From: Streptomyces sp. F63
Lineage (GTDB): Bacteria; Actinomycetota; Actinomycetes; Streptomycetales; Streptomycetaceae
Length of the DNA stretch: 64,000 nucleotides
Assembly: GCF_018070345.1 (NCBI RefSeq)
Contig: NZ_JAGPXX010000026.1
Location: 25,746 to 89,745 of the forward strand
Reading direction: 5' to 3'
Shown here: positions 8,096 to 16,381 of the stretch, one piece after another
Layout: every line of letters begins with the position of its first letter
Position numbering within the stretch: the first letter of the stretch is position 1
Translations under genes and position numbers: made by a program
Notes under the pieces: generated by a model
Database searches by the model: none
The model's input: only the letters and a program-made list of their open reading frames with translations
Told to the model about the DNA's origin: nothing

Positions 8096-9375
8096 GCCGG
8101 ACCGGAACGGGAAGCGGAACCGCCGGAGCGGACGGCCCCCGGGAACCGCGGGGACAGCACGGCCCGCGAGGCGCCGGGACGACGCCGGCCCGCGGTGCCG
8201 CCGGAACCGGCAGCACCGCCGTCACGGGCATCGCCGTGCTCGTCACCAACGACCCCGCCGCCGGGGAGGGCCCGCTCGGACTGGTGCGCGACGCCGCCGT
8301 GGTCCTCGACGGCGGACGCGTCGCCTGGGCCGGACCGTCCCGCCGGGCACCTGCCGCCGACGTCCGCGTGGACGCCGCCGGCCGCGCCGTCATTCCCGGC
8401 TTCGTGGACTCCCACTCCCATCTGGTGTTCGACGGCGACCGCACCGAGGAGTTCAACGCCCGTATGTCCGGCCGCCCTTACGCCGCCGGGGGCATCCGCA
8501 CCACCGTCGCCGCCACCCGCGCCGCGACCGACGAGCGCCTGCACGCGAACGTCGCCCGCTACGTGGCCGAAGCCCTCCGCCAGGGCACCACCGTCATCGA
8601 GACCAAGTCCGGCTACGGGCTGACCACCGGCGAGGAGGCCCGCGCGCTGCGGATCGCCGCCGCCCACACCGACGAGGTCACCTTCCTCGGCGCGCACATC
8701 GTGCCGCCGGAGTACGCGGAGGACCCGGCCGGGTACGTCGGCCTCGTCACCGGGCCGATGCTCGACGCCTGCGCCCCGCACGCCCGCTGGATCGACGTCT
8801 TCTGCGAGCGGGGAGCCTTCGACGGCGAGCAGGCCCGCGCGGTCCTCACCGCCGGCGCGGCCCGCGGCCTCGTCCCCCGCGTCCACGCCAACCAGCTCTC
8901 CCACGGCCCCGGGGTGCGCCTCGCCGTCGAACTGGGGGCCGCCTCCGCCGACCACTGCACGCACCTCACCGACGAGGACGTGGACGCCCTGGCGCAGGGC
9001 GGGACGGTGGCGACCCTGCTGCCCGGCGCGGAGTTCTCCACCCGCGCCCCCTGGCCGGACGCGCGCCGGCTGCTGGACGCGGGCGCCACCGTCGCGCTCT
9101 CCACGGACTGCAACCCCGGCTCCTCCTTCACCAGTTCGATGCCGTTCTGCATCGCGCTGGCCGTTCGGGACATGGGCATGACGCCCGACGAGGCGCTGTG
9201 GGCGGCGACGGCCGGCGGCGCCGCGGCGCTGCGCCGCACCGACGTCGGCCGGATCGCCCCGGGCGCGCGGGCCGATCTGGTGCTGCTGGACGCGCCGTCA
9301 CCGGTGCATCTGGCCTACCGGCCTGGCGTCCCGCTGGTCTCCGCGGTCTGGCGGCGCGGCGAGCGGGTCCACTGA
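8092..9375 (+). CDS. hutI: Imidazolonepropionase
   Basis: HutI hydrolyses 4-imidazolone-5-propionate to N-formimidoyl-L-glutamate, the third pathway step. The 427-residue amidohydrolase has the metal site PGFVDSHSHLVFDGDR, the substrate-binding ETKSGYGLTTGEE, FLGAHIVPPEY, the metal His in VHANQLSHG, ADHCTHLTDED and the catalytic/metal Asp in ALSTDCNPGSS. The first 45 residues are a Gly/Arg/Thr/Ala low-complexity extension not expected in the family. I keep this start because of the ATGA overlap with hutF; an internal start around residue 48 cannot be excluded but has no ribosome-binding site. It is the last gene of the operon. Confidence 0.95.
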   Translation: MSRTGTGSGTAGADGPREPRGQHGPRGAGTTPARGAAGTGSTAVTGIAVLVTNDPAAGEGPLGLVRDAAVVLDGGRVAWAGPSRRAPAADVRVDAAGRAVIPGFVDSHSHLVFDGDRTEEFNARMSGRPYAAGGIRTTVAATRAATDERLHANVARYVAEALRQGTTVIETKSGYGLTTGEEARALRIAAAHTDEVTFLGAHIVPPEYAEDPAGYVGLVTGPMLDACAPHARWIDVFCERGAFDGEQARAVLTAGAARGLVPRVHANQLSHGPGVRLAVELGAASADHCTHLTDEDVDALAQGGTVATLLPGAEFSTRAPWPDARRLLDAGATVALSTDCNPGSSFTSSMPFCIALAVRDMGMTPDEALWAATAGGAAALRRTDVGRIAPGARADLVLLDAPSPVHLAYRPGVPLVSAVWRRGERVH

Positions 9376-9409
9376 CCCGCGCCACCGCCGGCGGCCGCGT
9401 ACGCTTCCG

Positions 9410-9454
9410 CGCCCGGCTCCGGGCCCGTCATGCCGAAGGGCCCGGCCCCGGGCG
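9410..9454 (+). terminator. Long GC-rich hairpin after hutI
   Basis: CGCCCGG (9410-9416) pairs with CCGGGCG (9448-9454), and CCGGGCCC (9419-9426) pairs with GGGCCCGG (9438-9445), leaving an 11-nt loop. The hairpin begins 35 nt after the hutI stop between convergent genes. There is no T-tract, as is common in Streptomyces. Confidence 0.7.
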
Positions 9455-9539
9455 GGGACGAACCCTTCACGATGAGACCGCACGGCTCGGGCAGCGCCGG
9501 AACGCGGCGGCGGGGCGGAGCGGAGTGGGCGGGGCGGAG

Positions 9540-9582
9540 GGACCTCACGGCGAAAGGACCTCGCGGCGAAGGACCTCACGGC
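9540..9582. repeat. Short 15-bp tandem repeat
   Basis: GGACCTC(A/G)CGGCGAA occurs three times in a row (the last copy lacks its final three bases, and one base is inserted after the first) between hutI and the sigma factor gene. It is non-coding and no function is suggested. Confidence 0.6.
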
Positions 9583-9611
9583 CGGACCGGGGCGGCCGGC
9601 CCGCGGCCGGG

Positions 9612-10604
9612 TCACTCCTCGACCATCAGCCCCTGGCGGAGCCGGCCCAGGGTGCGGGACAGCAGCCGGGAGACGTGCATCTGCGAGATGCCGAGCTCCT
9701 CGCCGATCTCGGACTGCGTCATATTGGCCGTGAAGCGCAGGGAGAGGATCTCCCGGTCGCGCGCCGGAAGTTCGGCGATCAGCGGCTTGAGCGACTCGAT
9801 GTACTCGATGCCCTCGATGCCGTGGTCCTCGTAGCCGATGCGGTCGGCCAGGGTGCCCTCGGTGTCGTCCTCCTCGGGCTGGGCGTCCAGCGAGCTCGCG
9901 GTGTAGGCGTTGCTCGCGGCCATGCCCTCGACCACTTCGTCGTTGCTGATGTCCAGCCGCTCGGCGAGTTCGTCCACCGTGGGGGCCCGGTCGAGCTTCT
10001 GCGCGAGCTCGTCGCCCGCCTTGGCCAGGTCGAGCCGCAGCTCCTGCAGCCGCCTGGGCACCCGCACGGACCAGCTGGTGTCGCGGAAGAACCGCTTGAT
10101 CTCCCCGATGATCGTCGGCATCGCGAAGGTGGGGAACTCCACGCCGCGGCTGAGCTCGAACCGGTCGATCGCCTTGATCAGGCCGATGGTGCCGACCTGG
10201 ACGATGTCCTCCATCGGTTCGCTGCGGGTGCGGAACCGGCCCGCGGCGAATTTCACCAGGGCGAGGTTGAGCTCGACGAGCGTGCTGCGGACGTACGCGT
10301 GCTCGTGGGTGCCCTCCTCCAGCCCTTCCAGTCGCGCGAAGAGCGTCTTGGACAGGTTCCGCGCGTCCAGCGGCCCCACCGTCGCGTACGGCGAGGACGG
10401 GATCGCGGAGGACCCGGGCTGCCCCGGGAGCCCGGGCAGGGCGGTCGCGGGGGCGTACGGGGCGGGGGAGGGCGAGGAGTCGGCGGCGAACTCCGTACCG
10501 GTCACCGCCGCCGTCGCGACCGCCGCGATCCCGGATGTCTCGTGGACGAGGCCGTATGCCGGGGGGTCGTACACGGAATGCGCTTCGTCGAGCTGGGGTG
10601 ACAT
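9612..10604 (-). CDS. sigI: SigB/SigF-type alternative sigma factor
   Basis: The 330-residue protein is a group 3 sigma-70 factor of the SigB/SigF/SigG class. After a Pro/Ser/Ala-rich N-terminal extension of about 80 residues comes region 2 (VQVGTIGLIKAIDRFELSRG, then FPTFAMPTIIGEIKRFFRD), region 3 (PTVDELAERLDISNDEVVEG) and region 4 with its helix-turn-helix (MTQSEIGEELGISQMHVSRL). The start at 10604 has GGAGG 5 bp upstream; an in-frame ATG six codons earlier lacks a comparable site. It is divergent from STAS and HATPase genes, the usual partner-switching module. From memory this arrangement matches the S. coelicolor sigI locus; the symbol rests on that and could instead be another sigB-like paralogue. 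Confidence 0.9.
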   Translation of the reverse strand: MSPQLDEAHSVYDPPAYGLVHETSGIAAVATAAVTGTEFAADSSPSPAPYAPATALPGLPGQPGSSAIPSSPYATVGPLDARNLSKTLFARLEGLEEGTHEHAYVRSTLVELNLALVKFAAGRFRTRSEPMEDIVQVGTIGLIKAIDRFELSRGVEFPTFAMPTIIGEIKRFFRDTSWSVRVPRRLQELRLDLAKAGDELAQKLDRAPTVDELAERLDISNDEVVEGMAASNAYTASSLDAQPEEDDTEGTLADRIGYEDHGIEGIEYIESLKPLIAELPARDREILSLRFTANMTQSEIGEELGISQMHVSRLLSRTLGRLRQGLMVEE

Positions 10605-10706
10605 GGTTCCTCCGTCTTTCATCGGCGTACGGCTGCCGAAGCCGATCTCTTCCTGCGGTGTGCGGCGCCTCCGAGCCGACCGTGGGCCTACCTGACTCTT
10701 CTAGCC

Positions 10707-10731
10707 CTACCCGCTTCCATGGGACCAAAGC
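10707..10731 (-). promoter_or_regulatory. Candidate SigB-class stress promoter upstream of the sigma gene
   Basis: Reading the minus strand, GCTT (10731-10728), a 15-bp spacer and GGGTAG (10712-10707) fit the SigB-family pattern GNNT-N14-16-GGGTAC/T except for the last base. It lies about 100 bp upstream of the sigma factor start, consistent with autoregulation. The rest of the 236-bp divergent gap (10605-10840) shows nothing I can name. Confidence 0.35.
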
Positions 10732-10840
10732 AAGGACATATTGTCCGTATTTGTGCTTTTCGTGGGGAAGTTCGACTACCAGTCGATGTATCGAAGGCGT
10801 AGTCTTCGCCCTGCCGTCGCCATTAACGGAAGGGGTGCGC

Positions 10841-11221
10841 ATGGACCGCGGGATGGTCGGCAGTACCAGCAAGGGCCGGCTGCATGTCGAGGTTCGTCAC
10901 CACGGCCCCACCGCTGTCGTGACACCGGCGGGTGAGCTCGATCACCACACCGCCGAGGTGCTGCGGGAGCCGCTCGACGCATGCATCGACCAGGGGCGGG
11001 TCCGTCTGGTGGTCGACTGCTCCCAGCTGGAGTTCTGCGACTCGACCGGCCTGAACGTCCTGCTCGGTGCGCGACTCAGGGCGGAGGAGGCCGGAGGCTC
11101 CGTCCATCTGGCCGGAATGCTCCCCGTCGTGGCGAGGGTCTTCGAGATCACGGGTGCCGAGGCGGTGTTCGCCGTGCACGACAGTGTGGAGGAGGCGCTC
11201 GCCGACTCGCCCACCGACTGA
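10841..11221 (+). CDS. STAS-domain anti-anti-sigma factor
   Basis: The 126-residue protein is a single STAS domain of the SpoIIAA/RsbV type. It has the VTPAGELDHHTAEVLREPL start of the fold and the phosphorylation loop VVDCSQLEFCDSTGLNVLL, where the Ser of DSTGLN is the residue normally phosphorylated by the partner kinase. Unphosphorylated, it would bind the anti-sigma kinase and free the sigma factor. ATG 10841 is preceded by GGAAGGGG. It is divergent from the SigB-type sigma gene and followed 181 bp later by the probable anti-sigma kinase, so the three form a partner-switching module. This pairing is inferred from gene order. Confidence 0.9.
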   Translation: MDRGMVGSTSKGRLHVEVRHHGPTAVVTPAGELDHHTAEVLREPLDACIDQGRVRLVVDCSQLEFCDSTGLNVLLGARLRAEEAGGSVHLAGMLPVVARVFEITGAEAVFAVHDSVEEALADSPTD

Positions 11222-11402
11222 ACCCCCTTCCATTGCCCGCCTCATTCATGGGAGAAGTGTTACGCGCGTCACACCACGCGATTCGAATATCTCGAATAAG
11301 TGGGTGTTCCCCAGGAGAGGTCGGGCAGGAGACAGCTGAATCTGATGAGAGCGTCGGGTATCCATAACCTGTCTATCGGCGAACCGGTGAGGTGAAGCGC
11401 TG

Positions 11403-11891
11403 ATGAGCACCACTCGCCCGTATTCGCCGGGCGATCATGGCCCGGATCCGGGCGATGCGGCCTCCACCCCTCTATCCGGCTTCGGACAGGTCCGCACGCT
11501 GCGCCTGGAAGGCGCCAGCGGCATTGTTCCGACCGCGCGTGACTTCACCCGCCAGGCCCTCCACGACTGGGGCTGGCTGCCGGCCGGCTCACCCGAGCAG
11601 CGGGCGGCCGCCGAGGACGTCCTGCTGGTCGTCTCGGAGCTGGTGACGAACGCCTGCCTGCACGCCGAGGGCCCGGAGGAACTCCGGCTCGGCAGCGCCG
11701 GCAAAGTGCTCCGGCTGGAGATCGACGACCGCGGTGAGGGCTCTCCCGAGCCCCGCACCCCGCACCGCGCGGGCCGTCCGGGCGGGCACGGCATGTTCAT
11801 CGTCCAGCGGCTCTGCAAGCACTGGGGAGTCGAACGGAATCCCGATGGCGTGGGCAAGACCGTCTGGGCGGAGCTGACCGCTCCGCAGTGA
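11403..11891 (+). CDS. Anti-sigma factor / serine kinase (HATPase_c, RsbW-like)
   Basis: The 162-residue protein is a GHKL ATPase domain of the SpoIIAB/RsbW type. The N box is VVSELVTNACLHA, the G1 box LEIDDRG, the G2 box GGHGMFIVQ, and a final GKTVWAEL strand closes the fold. It should bind the neighbouring SigB-type sigma factor and be displaced by, and phosphorylate, the STAS protein. The N-terminal 30 residues are low-complexity. The ATG follows a GGTGAGGTGAAG ribosome-binding region. A strong terminator lies 18 bp after the stop, so this is the last gene of its unit. Many Streptomyces RsbW-like proteins are orphans; here the adjacency to both partners makes the function more likely. Confidence 0.85.
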   Translation: MSTTRPYSPGDHGPDPGDAASTPLSGFGQVRTLRLEGASGIVPTARDFTRQALHDWGWLPAGSPEQRAAAEDVLLVVSELVTNACLHAEGPEELRLGSAGKVLRLEIDDRGEGSPEPRTPHRAGRPGGHGMFIVQRLCKHWGVERNPDGVGKTVWAELTAPQ

Positions 11892-11908
11892 CTCCGGCAC
11901 ACAGCGCG

Positions 11909-11943
11909 AGGCCCGTACCACCCGAGGTGGTCCGGGCCTTTTC
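11909..11943 (+). terminator. Strong hairpin terminator after the anti-sigma gene
   Basis: AGGCCCGTACCACC (11909-11922) pairs with GGTGGTCCGGGCCT (11926-11939) with one mismatch and a 3-nt loop, followed by TTTTCG. It separates the anti-sigma gene from the convergent helicase gene and probably works in both directions. Confidence 0.85.
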
Positions 11944-12066
11944 GTCGCGTACCGCAGCCCGCCGGGGGGCGCCGCACGGGGCCGCGCACCGCCCGGTGCC
12001 CCCGGCCCCCGGCCACCGGCCACCGGCTACCGGCCCCCGGCGACCGGCGGTGCGGACGGCCGCCGC

Positions 12067-13656
12067 TCAGGCGACCGGCCGCGCCGAGCCGCCGGCACCG
12101 CCGCGGCCGGAATGCCGCCGCCGGCTGCGGCCCTCGCCGCTGCGGCCGCGGTACGGGGCGCCGGCGGTGCCCCCCGTCCCGCCGGTGCGGCCGGCGCCGC
12201 CGGAGCGCGGCCCGCGCTTGCGGGCCGGGGCGGCCGGCTGGGCCGGGGCCTGGATGACGACGGCCCGGCCCGACGGCGGGCGCGCGCCCGTGATCCGTAC
12301 CAGCTCCGGGTCGCCGGGCCGCACCCGCGCCGTGCCGGGGGAGATCCGGGCCTCCGTCATCAGCTTGCTCATGTCCCGCCGCTGGTCGGGGGTGACCAGG
12401 GTGACGACGGTGCCCGCCTCGCCGGCGCGGGCCGTGCGGCCGCCGCGGTGGAGGTAGTCCTTCGCCTCGGTCGGCGGATCGACGTTGACCACGAGATCGA
12501 GCCCGTCGATGTGGATGCCGCGCGCCGCGACGTTCGTGGCGATGAGCGTCGTGGCCTCACCGGTCCTGAACTGCTCGAGGGTCCGGGTGCGCTGCGGCTG
12601 CGACTTGCCGCCGTGCAGGGCCACGGCCCGGACCCCGGCGGCCAGCAGCTGCTTGGTGAGCCGGTCGGCGCCGCGCTTGGTGTGCACGAACATGATCGTG
12701 CGGCCCTCGCGCGCGGCGATCTCCGTCACCGTGGCCTTCTTGTCCGTGTCCTGGACATGCAGCACATGGTGCTCCATGGCCGTGACGGTGGCCGCCGACG
12801 GATCCACGGAGTGGGTCACCGGATCGACCAGGAAGCGGCGCACCAGCTTGTCCACGTTCCGGTCCAGCGTCGCCGAGAACAGCATCCGCTGCCCGTCCGG
12901 CGCCACCTGCTCCATGAGCCGGGTGACCTGCGGCAGGAAGCCCATGTCGGTCATCTGGTCGGCCTCGTCGAGCACGGTGACGGCGACATCGCCGAGCGAG
13001 CAGGCGCGGCGGTCGATCAGATCGGCGAGCCGGCCCGGAGTGGCGACGAGCACCTCGGCGCCCTTGCGCAGCGCCTCCGTCTGCCGGTTGATCGACATCC
13101 CGCCGACGACGGTGGTGATGCGCAGCCCGAGCGCCGTCGCGTACGGGGTCAGGGCGTCGGTGACCTGGGTCGCCAGCTCCCGGGTGGGGACGAGGACGAG
13201 CGCGAGGGGCCGCTTCCCGTCGGCCCGGCGGCCGGCGGTGCGGCTCAGCAGCGGCAGGCCGAAGGCGAGCGTCTTGCCGGAGCCGGTCCGGCCGCGGCCG
13301 AGGACGTCCCGGCCGGCGAGCGAGTCGGGCAGCGTCGCGGACTGGATGGGGAACGGGTCGGTGACGCCGTTCGCCGTGAGCGCGGTGAGCAGTGCCGGGT
13401 TCAGCGGCAGCTCCGCGAAGGTCGCGGCGGGCGGCCGCGGGGGAGTCCCGGGGGCCGCGGGGGCCGCCGGCTCGGTGGAGACGGCCGGGGCCGCCGGGGC
13501 GGCGGCCTTCCGGCCACCGGTCCGCGTGCCGTTCCCCGGGGTGTTCGCCGGCCTGCGGCCGCGGGAGCGCGGAGCGCGGCGGCCGGATCCGGTGCCGGAG
13601 CCGTCGCCGGGACCGTTGCCGGAGGCGGCGGAACCGCTGGTGGTGGGGCGGGGCAT
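12067..13656 (-). CDS. DEAD-box ATP-dependent RNA helicase
   Basis: The 529-residue protein unwinds RNA duplexes in an ATP-dependent manner. All core motifs are present in order: Q motif (FAELPLNPALLTAL ... PFPIQSATLP), Walker A GRTGSGKT, Ia PTRELA, Ib TPGRL, the DEAD box VLDEADQMTDMGF, SAT in MLFSATLD, IV MFVHTKRGADRL, V ATNVAARGIHIDGL and VI HRGGRTARAG. Both ends are disordered and basic: about 100 Gly/Arg/Pro/Ala-rich residues before the core and a Gly/Arg-rich tail, typical of actinobacterial RhlE/CsdA-like helicases that bind RNA non-specifically. The start at 13656 has GGAAGG upstream. The next gene upstream encodes a cold-shock protein, which fits a shared role in RNA remodelling. Confidence 0.93.
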   Translation of the reverse strand: MPRPTTSGSAASGNGPGDGSGTGSGRRAPRSRGRRPANTPGNGTRTGGRKAAAPAAPAVSTEPAAPAAPGTPPRPPAATFAELPLNPALLTALTANGVTDPFPIQSATLPDSLAGRDVLGRGRTGSGKTLAFGLPLLSRTAGRRADGKRPLALVLVPTRELATQVTDALTPYATALGLRITTVVGGMSINRQTEALRKGAEVLVATPGRLADLIDRRACSLGDVAVTVLDEADQMTDMGFLPQVTRLMEQVAPDGQRMLFSATLDRNVDKLVRRFLVDPVTHSVDPSAATVTAMEHHVLHVQDTDKKATVTEIAAREGRTIMFVHTKRGADRLTKQLLAAGVRAVALHGGKSQPQRTRTLEQFRTGEATTLIATNVAARGIHIDGLDLVVNVDPPTEAKDYLHRGGRTARAGEAGTVVTLVTPDQRRDMSKLMTEARISPGTARVRPGDPELVRITGARPPSGRAVVIQAPAQPAAPARKRGPRSGGAGRTGGTGGTAGAPYRGRSGEGRSRRRHSGRGGAGGSARPVA

Positions 13657-13815
13657 AGGGGAAGCCTTCCTGCTGCGGGTGAGCTCGGCGGCGTACGGAA
13701 CGGGCGGCGCCGGGCGGCGCGGCCCCCGCGGCAGGGAGCTCGGTGGGGCACGGAAAGGGGCCCGCACCGGTGAGTGCGGGCCCCTGCCGTGAGATACGCG
13801 GTGGTCCTCAGCGCA

Positions 13816-14019
13816 TCAGAGAGCGCGGATGTTCTCCGCCTGCGGGCCCTTGGGGCCCTGCGTGACGTCGAACTCGACCTTCTGGCCCTCGATGAGCTCA
13901 CGGAAGCCCTGGGCGTTGATGTTGGAGTAGTGGGCGAAGACGTCGGGGCCGCCGCCGTCCTGCTCCAGGAAGCCGAAGCCCTTCTCCGAGTTGAACCACT
14001 TCACGGTGCCGGTTGCCAT
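13816..14019 (-). CDS. CspA-family cold-shock protein
   Basis: This is a 67-residue single cold-shock domain that binds single-stranded nucleic acids and prevents RNA secondary structure. It begins MATGTVKWFNSEKGFGFLEQ, carrying RNP1 (KGFGFLE), followed by RNP2 (DVFAHYS); both are intact, and the length is standard. The start at 14019 is used because of the family N-terminus and AAGGAGAG 4-7 bp upstream; the ATG one codon earlier is equally possible. The leader of roughly 150 nt contains a terminator-like hairpin (separate entry), so expression may be controlled by premature termination or RNA folding. Its neighbour downstream is the DEAD-box helicase gene. Confidence 0.97.
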   Translation of the reverse strand: MATGTVKWFNSEKGFGFLEQDGGGPDVFAHYSNINAQGFRELIEGQKVEFDVTQGPKGPQAENIRAL

Positions 14020-14110
14020 CATGCTCTCCTTCATGGGGGGACGTGCGGTGCGGCACTGCGCCGCTCCGAGTCGCTGAGATGTTCGCCCCAGTCCGGACAT
14101 GCCTCCGGCA

Positions 14111-14148
14111 AAACAAAGAGCGCCCGGGATCACAATTTCCCAGGCGCG
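14111..14148 (-). terminator. Terminator-like hairpin in the cold-shock gene leader
   Basis: On the minus strand, GCGCCTGGGA (14148-14139) and TCCCGGGCGC (14130-14121) form a 10-bp stem closed by an 8-nt loop; the only non-Watson-Crick pair is a U-G wobble. It is followed at once by TCTTTGTTTT (14120-14111). This is a classical intrinsic terminator, with an unusually good T-tract for Streptomyces, about 90 nt upstream of the cold-shock start codon. Nothing else is transcribed toward it on this strand, so it is either an attenuator or the 3' end of a small RNA of about 80 nt. A possible promoter is TGAACG-18 bp-TAAGTT further upstream (about 14210-14180). The gap 14020-14348 holds no protein gene. 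Confidence 0.6.
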
Positions 14149-14348
14149 CACGTTCTTGGGTACCACAACTGCAACTCCGCCAACTTAGCACACACAGGGC
14201 GGAGGCGTTCATGTGTCCCCGGACACAGCGGGGCCCCGGCCCGCGCGGAGCCCGGCCCGCGCGGAGCGCGCCTCCTCCCGCCGGCCGTCCCGGTCCCGGT
14301 CCCCCGGACCGCCCCCGGCCTCGCGGTACCGCGGACTACCATCACTCC

Positions 14349-15029
14349 ATGACCCGTGTACTGCTCGCCGAGGACGACGCGTCCATCTCGGAGCCGCTCG
14401 CGCGCGCACTGCGCCGCGAGGGATACGAGGTCGAGGTGCGGGAGGACGGGCCAGCCGCCCTCGCCGCCGGGCTGCGGGACGCCGTCGATCTCCTCGTCCT
14501 CGACCTGGGCCTGCCGGGCATGGACGGGCTGGAGGTGGCCCGCCGTCTCCGCACCGAGGGGCACACCTTCCCGATCCTGGTGCTCACCGCGCGCGCCGAC
14601 GAGGTGGACACCGTGGTGGGCCTCGACGCGGGCGCCGACGACTACGTCACCAAGCCCTTCCGGCTCGCCGAACTCCTCGCCCGGGTACGGGCCCTGCTGC
14701 GCCGCGGCGTGGCCGAGCCCTCCCAGCAGCCGTCGGCCGCCCACGGCGTCCGGATCGACGTCGAGTCGCACCGGGCCTGGATGGGTGAGGAGGAACTCCA
14801 GCTCACCGCGAAGGAGTTCGACCTGCTGCGGGTGCTGGTACGGGACGCCGGCCGGGTCGTCACCCGCGACCAGCTGATGCGCGAGGTGTGGGACACCACC
14901 TGGTGGTCCTCCACCAAGACCCTCGACATGCACATCTCCTGGCTCCGCAAGAAGCTGGGGGACGACGCCGCCAACCCCCGCTACATCGCGACCGTCCGCG
15001 GCGTCGGATTCCGTTTCGAGAAGAGCTGA
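14349..15029 (+). CDS. OmpR/PhoB-family response regulator
   Basis: The 226-residue protein has an N-terminal receiver domain (residues 1-115) and a C-terminal winged-helix DNA-binding domain. The receiver has the acidic pair in LLAEDDAS, the phosphoacceptor Asp in LLVLDLGLPGMDGLE, the Thr in LVLTARAD and the Lys in DDYVTKPF. The output domain shows LTAKEFDLLRVLVRDAG, the recognition region TKTLDMHISWLRKKL and the terminal GVGFRFEK. It is followed 67 bp later by a sensor kinase gene on the same strand, so they form a two-component system. The signal and target genes are unknown. Confidence 0.95.
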   Translation: MTRVLLAEDDASISEPLARALRREGYEVEVREDGPAALAAGLRDAVDLLVLDLGLPGMDGLEVARRLRTEGHTFPILVLTARADEVDTVVGLDAGADDYVTKPFRLAELLARVRALLRRGVAEPSQQPSAAHGVRIDVESHRAWMGEEELQLTAKEFDLLRVLVRDAGRVVTRDQLMREVWDTTWWSSTKTLDMHISWLRKKLGDDAANPRYIATVRGVGFRFEKS

Positions 15030-15096
15030 CGGGGACCGCGCGGCCGTCCCCGGGACCACGCGAGACCCCCGCCCAGCCCCCGCCCCGGAGGGCACC

Positions 15097-16350
15097 GTGC
15101 GCCGTCGTCTGATCAACTCCACACTCGCCGTGGTCCTCGTCGTCATCGCCGTCTTCGGGATCTCGCTCGTCCTCGTGGAGACCCGCACCATCCGGGAGGC
15201 GGCGCAGGAGAGCGTGGAGTCCGACGCCGTCCGGCTGATGAGCGTGGTGGACGGGCGGCTGGCCGGCGGTGACCCGGTCGGCTCCGAGGTGCTGCGCGAG
15301 CAGGTGGCGGCGGGCCGCTACGCCCGGGTGGAGCTGGAGGGCGCCCCCGACCTGGAGATCGGTGACGATCCCTCCGGGGAGGTCATCGAGGCACGGGTCA
15401 CCGGTGACATGGGGGAGCGGATCACCGTACGGGAATCGGGCGCCGTGGTGGGGGACGAGATCGGCCGTGCCGTCCTGATCATTCTCGGGGTCTCCCTGCT
15501 CGCCGTCCTGGCGGCCCTGCTGCTGGCCCTCTGGCAGGCCCGCCGGCTGACGGCGCCGCTCACCGACCTCGCCGACACCGCGGAACGGCTCGGTTCCGGG
15601 GACCCCCGGCCGCGCCACCGGCGGTACGGCGTCCCGGAACTCGACCGGGTGGCGGACGTCCTCGACGCCAGCGCCGAACGCATCGGCCGCATGCTGACCG
15701 CGGAACGGCGCCTCGCGGCCGACGCCTCCCACCAGCTCCGCACGCCGCTGACCGCGCTCTCCATGCGGCTGGAGGAGATCTCGGTCACCGACGACCCGGA
15801 GACGGCCAAGGAGGAGGCGGCCATAGCGCTCGGGCAGGTGGAGCGGCTGACCGACGTGGTCCAGCGGCTGCTCACCAACTCCCGCGACCCGCGCAGCGGC
15901 TCGGCCGTCTCCTTCGATCTGGACGAGGTGGTCAAACAGCAGGTGGAGGAGTGGCGCCCGGCGTATCGCAGCGCGGGGCGGGCGGTGGTCTGCTCGGGCA
16001 AGAAGGGACTGCGGGCGGTGGGTACCCCCGGCGCGGTCTCCCAGGTGCTCGCCACCCTGGTGGAGAACTCGCTGATGCACGGTGCGGGAACGGTCGCCCT
16101 GCGCACCCGGGTCACCGGCAACCAGGTCGTCGTCGAGGTCGCGGACGAGGGGCCGGGCGTCTCCCCGGCCCTGGGCGCCAGGGTGTTCGAGCGGACGGTC
16201 AGCGGCCGCAACTCCACGGGCATCGGCCTGGCGGTCGCCCGCGATCTGGCGGAAGCGGACGGCGGGCGGCTGGAGCTGCTGCAGCAGCGTCCGCCGGTGT
16301 TCGCGCTGTTCCTGAGCCGCGAAGCGGATCAGGCGTATGGAGGGGCCTGA
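15097..16350 (+). CDS. Sensor histidine kinase
   Basis: The 417-residue kinase starts with GTG 15097 preceded by CGGAGGG. TM1 is about residues 8-28 (LAVVLVVIAVFGISLVLVE), then comes a small extracytoplasmic sensor segment of about 95 residues, TM2 (VLIILGVSLLAVLAALLLAL), a HAMP linker and the HisKA domain with the phosphorylated His in ASHQLRTPLTALSMRLEEI. The HATPase domain has an N box (TLVENSLMHGAG), G1 (VEVADEGPGVS) and G2 (STGIGLAVARDLAEADGG). It is the partner of the preceding OmpR-type regulator. The sensor region has no recognisable domain, so the stimulus cannot be named. Confidence 0.94.
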   Translation: MRRRLINSTLAVVLVVIAVFGISLVLVETRTIREAAQESVESDAVRLMSVVDGRLAGGDPVGSEVLREQVAAGRYARVELEGAPDLEIGDDPSGEVIEARVTGDMGERITVRESGAVVGDEIGRAVLIILGVSLLAVLAALLLALWQARRLTAPLTDLADTAERLGSGDPRPRHRRYGVPELDRVADVLDASAERIGRMLTAERRLAADASHQLRTPLTALSMRLEEISVTDDPETAKEEAAIALGQVERLTDVVQRLLTNSRDPRSGSAVSFDLDEVVKQQVEEWRPAYRSAGRAVVCSGKKGLRAVGTPGAVSQVLATLVENSLMHGAGTVALRTRVTGNQVVVEVADEGPGVSPALGARVFERTVSGRNSTGIGLAVARDLAEADGGRLELLQQRPPVFALFLSREADQAYGGA

Positions 16351-16381
16351 GCCGCGGGACGGACGAGGTCCGGGGCGGGGC

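Noticed and set aside
12112..13773. A plus-strand frame of about 550 codons opposite the DEAD-box helicase gene
   Set aside because: The minus strand carries all helicase motifs in order; the plus-strand translation is low-complexity and without homology.
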